Part shown: positions 53,747 through 62,507 of the stretch, piece by piece
Layout of the letters: each line of letters starts with the position of its first letter
How positions within the stretch are numbered: position 1 is the stretch's first letter
NCBI GenBank assembly: GCA_024802545.1
Contig: CP103416.1
Span: forward strand, 2,728,001-2,792,000
DNA: 64,000 nt
DNA from: SAR92 clade bacterium H455
Lineage (GTDB): Bacteria > Pseudomonadota > Gammaproteobacteria > Pseudomonadales > Porticoccaceae
Direction: 5' to 3'
Made by a program: the position numbers and the translations under genes
Notes under the pieces: model-generated
What the model was told of the DNA's origin: nothing
What the model saw: only the letters and a program-made list of their open reading frames with translations
Databases searched by the model: none

Positions 53747-54394
53747 ATGTCTACTGATTTTACATTACACGCAAAGGGTCGTGAGGATACAGGGAAAGGT
53801 GCGAGCCGCCGCCTGCGTCGTCTGGCTGCAGAAATACCAGCAATCGTCTATGGCGGCAAGACAGCGCCATCCAAGATTAGCATGAACCACAAAGACGTTG
53901 CGAAAGCGCTCGAGAACGAAGCCTTTTACTCGCACGTTATTGCGCTGGATATCGACGGCAAGTCACAGGACGTAATCCTCAAAGACGTACAGCGTCACCC
54001 GATCAAGCCAGTTATCTTGCACATGGATTTCCTCCGTGTAAACAAGACTACTCTGCTTACCACTAAAGCACCGATTCACTTCACCAATGAAAGTGTCTGT
54101 GTTGGCGTTAAAGTCGGTGGCGGTATTATTGCTCACACCATGACCGAGATTGACATCAGCTGCCTGCCACAGGATCTGCCTGAGTATATCGAAGTTGACA
54201 TGTCAGCAGTTGAGCTTGGCCAGACATTGCACATCTCTGACATCGTCTTCCCTAAGGGCGTGGAAAGTGTTGCATTGAGCCACGGCCCTGATCACGATTT
54301 ACCGATTGTGAGCATCAACAAGCCTAAGGCAGCACCTGTCGAAGACGACTCCGCACCTGCAGCTGCAGACGCTGGAGAGGCAAGCGAAGAGTAA
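53747..54394 (+). CDS. rplY: 50S ribosomal protein L25 (Ctc form)
   Basis: The 215-residue protein is the long L25/Ctc form: an N-terminal 5S rRNA-binding L25 domain (FTLHAKGREDTGKGASRRLRR, IPAIVYGG, DVQRHPIKPVILHMDFLRV) and a C-terminal beta domain (about 100-190). An Ala/Glu/Pro tail follows. It is the usual partner between prs and pth in gammaproteobacteria. It has a good ribosome site, AGGAGA, nine bases before ATG. Confidence 0.96.
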   Translation: MSTDFTLHAKGREDTGKGASRRLRRLAAEIPAIVYGGKTAPSKISMNHKDVAKALENEAFYSHVIALDIDGKSQDVILKDVQRHPIKPVILHMDFLRVNKTTLLTTKAPIHFTNESVCVGVKVGGGIIAHTMTEIDISCLPQDLPEYIEVDMSAVELGQTLHISDIVFPKGVESVALSHGPDHDLPIVSINKPKAAPVEDDSAPAAADAGEASEE

Positions 54395-54428
54395 TCTTCA
54401 CTCTTGCCAACCTGAGTAGGCCCTGACA

Positions 54429-55016
54429 TTGGAAACGCCCGTTGAGTTAATCGTGGGGCTGGGAAATCCTGGCCCTAACTATGATCGGACGCGTCACAAT
54501 GCCGGGGCCGACTTGGTTCTGGAATTAGCTAAAAGCCATCACGCCACGCTGAAACACGAATCAAAGTTTTTTGGTGATACCGCCAAAATCACGATTGAAG
54601 GTCGCGACGTCAGATTGCTTATCCCCACTACCTTTATGAATCGCAGCGGTCAGTCAGTTGCTGCTCTGGCGCGCTTTTATCAAGTGCCCGTGGAAGCCAT
54701 CTTGGTGGTTCACGATGAGCTCGACATCTCTCCTGGTGCGGCACGATTTAAAAAAGGCGGCGGCCACGGTGGCCACAATGGTCTGCGTGATATTGTTCGG
54801 AGCCTAGGTAACAATAAAAGTTTTGCCCGTCTGCGAATCGGCATTGGCCATCCAGGAGACGCCCGTCAGGTCGCCGACTATGTGCTAAAGAAAGCCTCAC
54901 CCTCAGACCAACAACTAATTTCTAACAGTATTGATGACGCGTTGCGCACTTTACCTATGGCCATTGCTGGTCAGTGGGAACGCGCCATGACCGCACTCCA
55001 TACTGTGCAACAATAA
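54429..55016 (+). CDS. pth: Peptidyl-tRNA hydrolase
   Basis: Pth releases peptides from prematurely dropped peptidyl-tRNA. The 195-residue protein has [22 protein letters not shown] with catalytic His, [23 protein letters not shown] and [14 protein letters not shown]. The start is TTG 54429; there is no in-frame ATG until residue 67, and family alignment supports the TTG. Confidence 0.95.
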   Translation: METPVELIVGLGNPGPNYDRTRHNAGADLVLELAKSHHATLKHESKFFGDTAKITIEGRDVRLLIPTTFMNRSGQSVAALARFYQVPVEAILVVHDELDISPGAARFKKGGGHGGHNGLRDIVRSLGNNKSFARLRIGIGHPGDARQVADYVLKKASPSDQQLISNSIDDALRTLPMAIAGQWERAMTALHTVQQ

Positions 55017-55044
55017 CGCTAGACACTAGCACAAGGATTATAAA

Positions 55045-56136
55045 ATGGGTTTTAACTGCGGAATTGTCGGTTTGCCAAACGTGGGTAAATCAACCCTGTT
55101 TAACGCGCTCACCAAAGCGGGCATCAGTGCGGAAAATTTCCCCTTTTGTACCATTGAACCGAACACCGGCATTGTGCCGATTCCAGATCCACGCCAAGAT
55201 TTAATCTCGGCGATCGTCAAGCCCCAGCGCATAGTTCCCACCAGTATGGAATTTGTCGATATCGCAGGCTTGGTTGCGGGTGCCTCTAAAGGTGAAGGTC
55301 TAGGCAATAAGTTTCTCGGCACCATTCGTGAAACTGATGCGATCGCCCACGTTGTACGCTGCTTTGACGATGAGAATGTTATCCACGTTGAAGGTACCAT
55401 CAGCCCGGCAGACGACATAGATGTGATCAATACCGAACTGGCTCTAGCCGATTTGGATACGGTAGAGAAAGCTATGCTACGCGCTGCCAAAGCCGCCAAA
55501 GGTAAAGACCAGGACGCAGTTGCGATCAAAGCAGTCGCGGAGAAAATTCTCCCGCACCTCAACGAAGCCAAACCACTGCGCTCATTTGAATTGACCGACG
55601 ACGAGCTCGCTGTACTCAAGCCACTCAGCCTGCTGACATTAAAGCCAACCATGTACATAGCCAATGTCGATGAAGAGGGATTCGAAAATAATCCTTATCT
55701 TGACGCTGTAGTGGCCATAGCCGAAGCAGAGGGTTCAGTAGTAGTGCCGATCTGTAATAAGCTTGAAGCCGAAATCAGCGAATTGGAAGACGACGAAAAA
55801 GCTGAATTCCTCGAAGAGATGGGCATGCAAGAACCAGGCTTGAATCGCGTGATTCGCGCAGGTTACAAACTGCTAAATTTGCAGACCTACTTTACTGCCG
55901 GTGTCCAAGAAGTTCGCGCCTGGACTATTCCTGTGGGCGCCACTGCACCCCAGAGTGCTGGCAAGATCCACACCGACTTTGAAAAAGGCTTTATCCGTGC
56001 TGAAATTATTGGCTACGATGACTACATCGCTGGCAATGGCGAGCAGGGCGCAAAAGACGCCGGAAAATGGCGTCTTGAAGGCAAAGAGTACATCGTTAAA
56101 GACGGCGATGTTATTCACTTCCGCTTTAATGTCTAG
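55045..56136 (+). CDS. ychF: Redox-regulated GTPase/ATPase YchF
   Basis: The 363-residue Obg-family NTPase has the P-loop [31 protein letters not shown], a coiled-coil domain and a C-terminal TGS domain (about 278-360). YchF prefers ATP and associates with ribosomes; it modulates translation starts and oxidative-stress sensitivity. Complete and of usual length, 29 bases after pth. Confidence 0.96.
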   Translation: MGFNCGIVGLPNVGKSTLFNALTKAGISAENFPFCTIEPNTGIVPIPDPRQDLISAIVKPQRIVPTSMEFVDIAGLVAGASKGEGLGNKFLGTIRETDAIAHVVRCFDDENVIHVEGTISPADDIDVINTELALADLDTVEKAMLRAAKAAKGKDQDAVAIKAVAEKILPHLNEAKPLRSFELTDDELAVLKPLSLLTLKPTMYIANVDEEGFENNPYLDAVVAIAEAEGSVVVPICNKLEAEISELEDDEKAEFLEEMGMQEPGLNRVIRAGYKLLNLQTYFTAGVQEVRAWTIPVGATAPQSAGKIHTDFEKGFIRAEIIGYDDYIAGNGEQGAKDAGKWRLEGKEYIVKDGDVIHFRFNV

Positions 56137-56142
56137 TCCACT

Positions 56143-57072
56143 ATGAGCATGGTCTCAGGGCGCTGGAAGTTTGGACTTCTTTTAGCCCTGACCACTGCTG
56201 TTCTATGGGGTGTACTGCCCATTGCACTAAAAGGTGTAATGGAGACCCTCGACCCGATTACTACCACCTTTTTTCGCTTTGCCCTAGCAGCACTGCTGCT
56301 CACTCCGTATATCCTTTTGCGCGGCCGACACGCCAGTGGATTGTCGCTGTTCAGCCGCCTGCAATCACCGCGACTCTTTTTGCAAATGCTAGCGGCAGGT
56401 CTATTGCTCACAGCAAATTACGCCCTCTATATTCTCGGCCTAGAACGAACCACAGCGGAAGCTGCACAGATTGTTATTCAAGCAGCTCCCATGCTGCTAT
56501 TACTCAGCGGCATCTGGCTTTTTGCCGAACGCCTTTCGAAGCTTCAATGGTTCGGTTGCATTAGCTTTATCACCGGCCTCTGTGTGTTTTTCTCGCCCCG
56601 TTTCTACGATGTCTTTATCGCTGTAAACGCTTATGGCATTGGCGTTATGTTGATATTCGTCGCCGCATTGGTGTGGACAGGCTACGCCATCATGCAAAAA
56701 TTCTTGCTGCAACAATTTAGCTCTCAAGAAACCATGGTGGTATTTTACTGGATCGGAACCCTGGCCTTTTTACCCTTTGCCGACTTCACTGCACTACCTC
56801 AACTATCTAGCCTGCAGTGGGGGCTCCTAGCCTTCTGCGGGTTAAATACCTTGATCGCCTATGGCAGCTTTGCTGAGGCAATGGCGCATATTGAAGCCTC
56901 CAAAGTCAGTGCCGTCTTAGCCCTGACACCCATGATTACAGTCACCACCGTGCATTTAATTCCCATTCCCGGGCTTGTCGTAGAACCCATAACAATATTA
57001 ACCCTCTGTGGCGCCGCCTTGGTGGTCGGTGGATCCATGCTCACCGCTCTGGGCAAGCCAAGCCCACGTTAG
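56143..57072 (+). CDS. DMT superfamily transporter (EamA domains)
   Basis: A 309-residue inner-membrane protein with ten predicted membrane helices in two EamA repeats (residues about 10-140 and 155-300), each near a GxL...P..LK or AxAL.PMIT pattern. Substrate unknown; relatives export amino acids or metabolites. It starts seven bases after ychF and may share its transcript. Confidence 0.85.
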   Translation: MSMVSGRWKFGLLLALTTAVLWGVLPIALKGVMETLDPITTTFFRFALAALLLTPYILLRGRHASGLSLFSRLQSPRLFLQMLAAGLLLTANYALYILGLERTTAEAAQIVIQAAPMLLLLSGIWLFAERLSKLQWFGCISFITGLCVFFSPRFYDVFIAVNAYGIGVMLIFVAALVWTGYAIMQKFLLQQFSSQETMVVFYWIGTLAFLPFADFTALPQLSSLQWGLLAFCGLNTLIAYGSFAEAMAHIEASKVSAVLALTPMITVTTVHLIPIPGLVVEPITILTLCGAALVVGGSMLTALGKPSPR

Positions 57073-57607
57073 CCCTCAGGCAACTGTGCGGCCTGAGCCA
57101 TAGCTTACCAGAGCAGTTCAAACGCAGCGCCTTAGCGACCCTACACGGCTCCTGGAACCGTTCTAGCTTAGATGGGTGTAAAGTATCACCCTGCACTGGA
57201 ACGAGCAGGGAGAGACCTACAGCAGCGCTTTCCATCTCCCAGACGATGTAGCTCGCCGAATTTATCGGGTTAGCTATAGGAACGATTGATAGATAGAGAA
57301 AAGACAAGGGCACGGCAGGGGGATGTAAAGATTTTTAGAGAAGCTTGTCTAGAGAAGCTCCTCTAGAGCGGCTTATAAAAAGACCTCTGACCGAGATATG
57401 TCGCCACTGCCGCCTGTATTTAAGACCAACATCTATTTTAAAACACAGAGACTTCTGGACATCCTGGCTTAAGCAATAGCAAACCATGTTGGTCCAGACA
57501 GTTTTGACATACCCCAGTCAGAGGCTGCAGTTATTATGGGAAAGTTTTTGCCAGAATGAATGACGTAGCTATCAGTTCAGAAAATAGAGACCCAGATTTG
57601 ATAAAAG

Positions 57608-57623
57608 TGTGATGAAGGTCACA
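57608..57623. promoter_or_regulatory. CRP/Vfr-like palindrome
   Basis: TGTGATGAAGGTCACA is a perfect match to the CRP/Vfr core TGTGA-N6-TCACA. It lies about 105 bases upstream of the estimated tRNA-Met transcript start, so the controlled gene may be the tRNA or an unnoticed transcript. Function is inferred from the motif only. Confidence 0.5.
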
Positions 57624-57678
57624 GCAGAAAGAGCTTTAGGTCAAGTTGCGGCTTTGTTATCAAAGGCACCTGAAGCTA

Positions 57679-57707
57679 TTGACAAATACCCCGTCTGTAG
57701 CCAAAAT
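57679..57707 (+). promoter_or_regulatory. Sigma70 promoter of tRNA-Met
   Basis: A perfect -35 TTGACA (57679-57684), a 17-base spacer and a weaker -10 CAAAAT (57702-57707) lie 34 bases upstream of the tRNA. Confidence 0.55.
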
Positions 57708-57740
57708 GCGCGCCCCTATCACAGGGTATCTGTATTTTGT

Positions 57741-57817
57741 GGCTACGTAGCTCAGCTGGTTAGAGCACAGCATTCATAATGCTGGGGTCGGTGGTTCAAG
57801 TCCACCCGTAGCTACCA
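57741..57817 (+). tRNA. metT: tRNA-Met (anticodon CAT, elongator)
   Basis: A 77-base cloverleaf with encoded CCA. The acceptor GGCTACG pairs with CGTAGCT (a G-U at the first pair), the anticodon loop is TTCATAA with CAT, and the T-loop contains TTCAAGT. The paired first base rules out the initiator tRNA, which has an unpaired C1; similarity to E. coli elongator tRNA-Met is high. Confidence 0.94.
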
Positions 57818-57966
57818 TCTTTTATTATCCTATCAACACCTAAAAAAGTATCCTCGCGCCCTAGGCTTAGATACAAATCTAAAACTAGCATCGCCAACAA
57901 AAAAATTTCCCAGTACGTAACAAAACTCAACTCAAAGTGCTCTGAACCAACGCTTATTAACCCTGT

Positions 57967-59580
57967 CTATTTCTCACGCAACAATGTATTGACCAATGAA
58001 ACCGCCATCAGCGCCATCACCACCGAGAAGGGCAAGGCCCCAATAATCATAACCGACCTCAGTGCATCCATGCCGCCGGCGGACAGCAGCACACCGATCA
58101 ATAGCGCGAAGATCACTCCCCAGATAATGACATGCTTGGCCTGCTTTTGGCTCTGATTGCCACCCGAAGCCAGCGTGTTAATGATCAAGATTCCCGAGTC
58201 TGCTGAGGTGACCAGAAAGGTCATCAGCAAAACGACGATCACCACTGACAGGGCAACCGCCAGTTCAGGGGAGAGAATTAGGTTAATGGTTTTAAATAGC
58301 TGGGCTGAAATATCCGCATTAACAATGGCCCCCTGAGCAACACCAGATAATTCCAGATCAATCGCCGTGGCGCCGACAAAGGCAAACCAAACCAGACAGA
58401 TCAACGAGGGAATAATCATTGCCCCAATCACATATTCACGGATGGTGCGGCCGCGAGATACTCGCGCTAAAAACAGTCCGACAAATGGCGCAAAGGCGAT
58501 CCACCAGGCCCAGTAAAAAATGCTCCAAGCGCCCTGCCAACTCTGCAGTGCGGACGCAGGATCTGGGCCGTCGTCTGACCATACGGTGGTCGACATGGCC
58601 GGCATTGCCACTAAGTAATCCCAGATAGCGTAGAAAAAAGTTTGCAAGGCAAAAAAGGTCGCGCCGAATATGACAAAGAAGGCGATAACAAAGGCCGACA
58701 GGCCCATATTAATATTGGATAGCCATTTGATGCCTTTTTTAAGTCCAGACATGGCCGAGAGGCAGGAAGCACTGATGATAAGCACCAGACCAACCAACTG
58801 AGCCACCAGAGTCGGTTTGCCTCCCTCATCCACCAGCCACTGGGCACCACTAATATTGAAAAACCCTGAAGCCAGTTGAGAGACCCCATAACCGATGGTC
58901 ACACTCAAGCCAACAATGGTCGCTAGAATCGCCACTATATCCACCACATTGCCTACCCCGCCTGACATGGCTCGACCAAACAAAGGCTGCAGTGCGCTGC
59001 GAATTGTTAGGGGTAAACCACGGTTGTAAGAGAAGTAGCCCAGAGACATGCCCACCACGCCATAACAGGCCCAGGGGGTCAGGCCATAGTGCAACAGCGC
59101 CCATTTATAGGCATTGCGGACATTGTCTTCATTGAGACTATTGGTAAGGCCCATAATCGTATCTGGGTTGTTTGCGAAGTGAAAGATCGGCTCGGCGGTG
59201 GAATAGGTCAGCATACCAATACCAATGCCGGCGCCAAACATCATCGACAGCCAGGTGAGCATTGAGAACTCCGGCTGTTCATCCACTTTGCCCAACTTTA
59301 CATGAGCGGTGCGAGACCAGATGCCCAGCACCAAGCAGACCAGTGTGTAAAAGGCAGTGACATAAATATACCAACCAGCAAAACTGGCGGTCGTCCAATT
59401 CTGCATACTAAGCAATAACTCACCTGCAGCAGAGGGCGACAAACCTACCCAGATAACCAGTGCTGCGGTAAACAGCTTGGGGACCATAGCAACGACTCGA
59501 TTAAACCCCTTATAGAAGCCAGATTTTTCTGTGGCAATCGCAACAGCTGGTTGATTATCAATAGACTTTGCCTGGTGCAA
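57967..59580 (-). CDS. BCCT family betaine/choline/carnitine transporter
   Basis: A 537-residue carrier with 12 membrane helices of the BCCT family, importing quaternary ammonium osmolytes such as glycine betaine or choline. The glycine stretch FGAGIGIGMLTY (near residue 115) and the aromatic signature WSIFYWAWWIAFAPFVGLFLARVSRGRTIREY (near 355-385) are diagnostic. The short N- and C-termini lack the long osmosensing tail of BetP. It is single, with no betaine catabolic genes beside it. Confidence 0.93.
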   Translation of the reverse strand: MHQAKSIDNQPAVAIATEKSGFYKGFNRVVAMVPKLFTAALVIWVGLSPSAAGELLLSMQNWTTASFAGWYIYVTAFYTLVCLVLGIWSRTAHVKLGKVDEQPEFSMLTWLSMMFGAGIGIGMLTYSTAEPIFHFANNPDTIMGLTNSLNEDNVRNAYKWALLHYGLTPWACYGVVGMSLGYFSYNRGLPLTIRSALQPLFGRAMSGGVGNVVDIVAILATIVGLSVTIGYGVSQLASGFFNISGAQWLVDEGGKPTLVAQLVGLVLIISASCLSAMSGLKKGIKWLSNINMGLSAFVIAFFVIFGATFFALQTFFYAIWDYLVAMPAMSTTVWSDDGPDPASALQSWQGAWSIFYWAWWIAFAPFVGLFLARVSRGRTIREYVIGAMIIPSLICLVWFAFVGATAIDLELSGVAQGAIVNADISAQLFKTINLILSPELAVALSVVIVVLLMTFLVTSADSGILIINTLASGGNQSQKQAKHVIIWGVIFALLIGVLLSAGGMDALRSVMIIGALPFSVVMALMAVSLVNTLLREK

Positions 59581-59840
59581 AATATGATCTCCCCTTTAAT
59601 GATGTGTAGTAATACTTGTCAGTTTTATAATTTTTTGTTCCGGCTCTGCTAAAAAATCCTAGCCCTATCGAAGACGTAGCTTATCACGGAACGCATCTAC
59701 TCGAATTCGATCAGACGAAAGCGCACTTCTAGGCAAGGGCCTTCGGATCTATGAACGGGCTAAGGTTCTACGTCAGGAATGAAACCCTACTCAAAACAAG
59801 ATCAGTTAAGTTAGACTATCGCGATTAAGGGGACCTAATA

Positions 59841-60905
59841 ATGATAAAAAAACCATCCCACTACCTTTTTACCCTAGGTTTTATTCTCGCCATAGCAACA
59901 CTGCAGGTGAAAGGCCAACCCGAGGCTGTAGGCGCACTACTGTTCGATTCAGCGCCCATCGACAAACAGGGTCGGTTTACCAATTACCAGGCTGATCTCT
60001 CTCACGGCTCCGCGGCTGTCAGACTGTCTTTCTTTTTGCGCCGCATTGGCACAGTGTTTCGCAGCGATGAAGGAGCGCCCAAAAAAGTCGCTAACGATGG
60101 TAGTATCCTGCGCAATAATAGCGGCACTCCCACTGCCACCTGGATAGGTCATGCCACACTATTGGTGCAGATGGATGGAGTGAACTTTTTAACCGACCCT
60201 ATCTGGTCCCAGACACCCAGTCCAGTGCCTTTTATTGGCCCCAGTCGCTGGGTTGATCCCGGCCTAGCACTGGAAGATTTACCCACTATCGACTTTGTGG
60301 TGATCTCACACAACCACTACGACCACCTAGATCTACCCAGCCTGCGTAAACTGGCTGCACTGAATTTTGAGACAGTATTTTTTGTGCCCCAGGGCAATGG
60401 CGACCTGCTGCGTAAAAATGGCATAGATCAGGTTAGAGAATTAAATTGGGGCGATACCGCCAGCTATAAAGGCACCACCATTCACTGTTTGCCAACTCAA
60501 CACTGGAGCAAACGCAGCCTCACGGATACGCGCAAAGCACTTTGGTCCTCCTGGGCTATTACTGGAACAGAGCGGCGCTTTTACTTTGCCGGGGACACCG
60601 GCTATTTTGAGGGTTTTAAAGAGATTGGCGCCAAACTGGGGCCCTTTGATTTAGCTGCTGTACCTATAGGGGCTTATGAACCCAATGCCATGATGGAAGC
60701 CTCTCATATGAATCCAGAGGAAGCCGTGCAAGCAGCCATAGATGTACAGACGAATATCGCCGTCGCCATGCACTTTGGCACCTTTGATCTATCGGATGAG
60801 CCTATATCGGAACCGCCACTGCGTTTTAAAGCTGCTGCGAAAGACACTAAACTAGGCGACACTAATAGCTGGGTTTTGGATGTTGGCGAAACAAAAGAAT
60901 TTTAA
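59841..60905 (+). CDS. Metallo-beta-lactamase-fold hydrolase, exported
   Basis: The 354-residue protein belongs to the UlaG/NAPE-PLD-like branch of metallo-beta-lactamase-fold enzymes: TWIGHATLLVQMDG, zinc motif HNHYDHLD (near residue 156), AGDTGYFEGFKEIG and the C-terminal HFGTFDL. A signal peptide (residues 1-25) predicts periplasmic location. Relatives include phospholipase D-like and lactonase-like members; the substrate is unknown. Divergent from the BCCT gene. Confidence 0.85.
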   Translation: MIKKPSHYLFTLGFILAIATLQVKGQPEAVGALLFDSAPIDKQGRFTNYQADLSHGSAAVRLSFFLRRIGTVFRSDEGAPKKVANDGSILRNNSGTPTATWIGHATLLVQMDGVNFLTDPIWSQTPSPVPFIGPSRWVDPGLALEDLPTIDFVVISHNHYDHLDLPSLRKLAALNFETVFFVPQGNGDLLRKNGIDQVRELNWGDTASYKGTTIHCLPTQHWSKRSLTDTRKALWSSWAITGTERRFYFAGDTGYFEGFKEIGAKLGPFDLAAVPIGAYEPNAMMEASHMNPEEAVQAAIDVQTNIAVAMHFGTFDLSDEPISEPPLRFKAAAKDTKLGDTNSWVLDVGETKEF

Positions 60906-60932
60906 TAATGCTGGGTAGCAAGAGTCCTTTCC

Positions 60933-61388
60933 TTACCCCAAAACTAAATTATCTAGACTCACTACCAACAAACCCAAGCCTCCAGTCCAAATCGCGCAGG
61001 CGAGCAAATCAATCAGGCTAAACTTTAGCTTATTAGTACCGCTAACTCCGGCCAGCATAGGCACCAGACTTCTCACAGCAGGTACTAAGCGACCTAAGAC
61101 TATGGCACCAGTGCCGTGCTTTAAAATAAAGTGCTCAGCCTTCTGCAGCTGACTGGCACGCTTCTTGGCAAATGCGGTGTTGTGCAGTTTATCGCCGAGC
61201 CAACGACCCAGGTAAAACCCAAAATGATCTGAGAGACAGGCACCGGCGAAGGCCAGAGGCAGAATCTGGGTCAATGTTAATACCTGTTCGCTATAGAGAA
61301 AAACCGCGACAGCTAATAAAACCGCGCCGGAGACCATAAGGCCAATGCCTGGGCAAGCCTCGAGAAATGCCAGGGGTAGAATTAGCAT
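60933..61388 (-). CDS. DedA family membrane protein (probably starts upstream at 61439)
   Basis: A DedA-family protein of the cell envelope, linked to undecaprenyl-phosphate and proton homeostasis. The ATG-started frame is 151 residues, with EACPGIGL..SGAVLLAVAVF, DHFGFYLGRWLG and GRLVPAVRSLVPMLAGVSG. The frame stays open upstream, and the 17 extra codons (INDEIFGFLEANKHNAW) supply the usual DedA N-terminus. The likely true start is ATA at 61439, with GGAG seven bases before it; the ATG at 61388 has no ribosome site of its own. Confidence 0.8.
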   Translation of the reverse strand: MLILPLAFLEACPGIGLMVSGAVLLAVAVFLYSEQVLTLTQILPLAFAGACLSDHFGFYLGRWLGDKLHNTAFAKKRASQLQKAEHFILKHGTGAIVLGRLVPAVRSLVPMLAGVSGTNKLKFSLIDLLACAIWTGGLGLLVVSLDNLVLG

Positions 61389-61476
61389 CCAAGCATTGTG
61401 TTTGTTGGCTTCGAGAAAGCCGAATATTTCATCGTTTATGGTATTTCTCCATTTCTGTAGGGGCTGCTAGTGCCAA

Positions 61477-62358
61477 TTAAGGCTGGCCAGCCATAGCCAT
61501 AAACTCTGCTATTAAAGGGTCATTGAGTTTTTTCTTAAAACAGCAGAGACCCAAATCAAATGGCGCAATGAGGGTTCCCGGCAACAATTCGATGCGATCT
61601 TTAACCGGACTGTTTTCCACTACAACATTGGGCGCTATACCAATGCCACAGCCCAGCGCCACCATACTTACCAGCGCCTCCTGCCCCGAGACCTGAGCAT
61701 AGACATTGGGGCGACCGCTATATTTTTGCCGAAACCACTGCTCGAATCGTTTGCGCGCCACACCGTGCTCAGGAAGAATAATCGGCAAACTGGCCCAGTC
61801 GATGGTCTTCGCCTGCAGGGCTTTTTTCACTGCGCAGTTAATCATTGGCGCGGTAATCGCCAGAGGAACTGTCGCTATGGTCTGAAAGTGAATACGCGAC
61901 GATAGCTCATCTGGCCTTGCAGCTATAGCTAAGTCCACTCTCTGATTTTTAATCTGATCAATACCATCGGCGGCGTCACCTGTATCCAGATTGATATCAA
62001 TATTGGGATGGGCCCGACGGAATTTTTCTAATAAGGGCGGCAGATAAGAATAGGAGGCAGTGACCGAACAGTAGAGTTTCAAAGAACCGCTAAGCTCTTT
62101 TTGCGATTGATTAAGGGACTGCCTTAAACTTTCAAACTGACTGATCTGCTGATCCGCATAGCTGAGCAGTTTCTTGCCTTCTTTGGTCAACAATACTGAG
62201 CGATTGTCGCGTATCAATAACTGGGCGCCAAGCTGTTCTTCCATCCGCTGAATCGAGCGACTCAGGGTCGAGGGGCTTACATGATAGGCCGCAGCGGTTT
62301 TACCGAAGTGCAGACTAGTAGCCAGATGCTGAAACAAGGTTAGTGATCGAATATCCAT
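61477..62358 (-). CDS. ilvY: LysR-type regulator IlvY
   Basis: IlvY activates ilvC when the substrates acetolactate or acetohydroxybutyrate are present. The 293-residue protein has the N-terminal winged helix (FQHLATSLHFGKTAAAYHVSPSTLSRSIQRMEEQLGAQL) and a periplasmic-binding-like effector domain (about 90-293). Identity rests on the divergent ilvC neighbour, the arrangement in E. coli and Pseudomonas relatives. Confidence 0.93.
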   Translation of the reverse strand: MDIRSLTLFQHLATSLHFGKTAAAYHVSPSTLSRSIQRMEEQLGAQLLIRDNRSVLLTKEGKKLLSYADQQISQFESLRQSLNQSQKELSGSLKLYCSVTASYSYLPPLLEKFRRAHPNIDINLDTGDAADGIDQIKNQRVDLAIAARPDELSSRIHFQTIATVPLAITAPMINCAVKKALQAKTIDWASLPIILPEHGVARKRFEQWFRQKYSGRPNVYAQVSGQEALVSMVALGCGIGIAPNVVVENSPVKDRIELLPGTLIAPFDLGLCCFKKKLNDPLIAEFMAMAGQP

Positions 62359-62387
62359 GGAGGCAGCTTAACCCTGCTCGGTCAATA

Positions 62388-62402
62388 TTGCAAAATACGC
62401 AA
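62388..62402. promoter_or_regulatory. Candidate IlvY operator
   Basis: TTGCAAAATACGCAA is an inverted repeat with the LysR T-N11-A core (TGC-N7-GCA), midway in the 149-bp ilvY-ilvC gap, followed by a -10-like TATAGT (62406-62411). Position fits an IlvY site that activates ilvC and represses ilvY. Confidence 0.45.
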
Positions 62403-62477
62403 CGCTATAGTGAATATATATCGTTTTAAGCAACACAGCTAATCGAGTACACTTGCCGGCCTTGTAAATTTAACAAT

Positions 62478-62494
62478 CCACCGACTTCCGGTGG
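62478..62494 (+). other. Hairpin just upstream of the ilvC ribosome site
   Basis: CCACCG and CGGTGG pair over a five-base loop ACTTC. GGAG of the ilvC ribosome site begins three bases later. It could modulate translation or stabilise the leader; there is no T-tract. Confidence 0.35.
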
Positions 62495-62507
62495 CCGGAG
62501 ACTGAAA

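Larger units (their letters stand above)
57073..57740. other. 668-bp gap without a gene
   Basis: I see no convincing coding region: the open frames are short and match no family I know. It holds an inverted repeat CTCAGGC/GCCTGAG (57075-57097), possibly the end of the EamA transcript, and a CRP-like site (57608-57623). The tRNA-Met promoter (57679-57707) closes it. The 57340-57375 stretch has repeated CTAGAG/AGAAGCT motifs of no clear role. Confidence 0.6.

Noticed and set aside
57041..57313. 90-codon minus-strand frame at the end of the EamA gene
   Set aside because: It starts in the gap without a ribosome site, overlaps the transporter end, and resembles no family I know.
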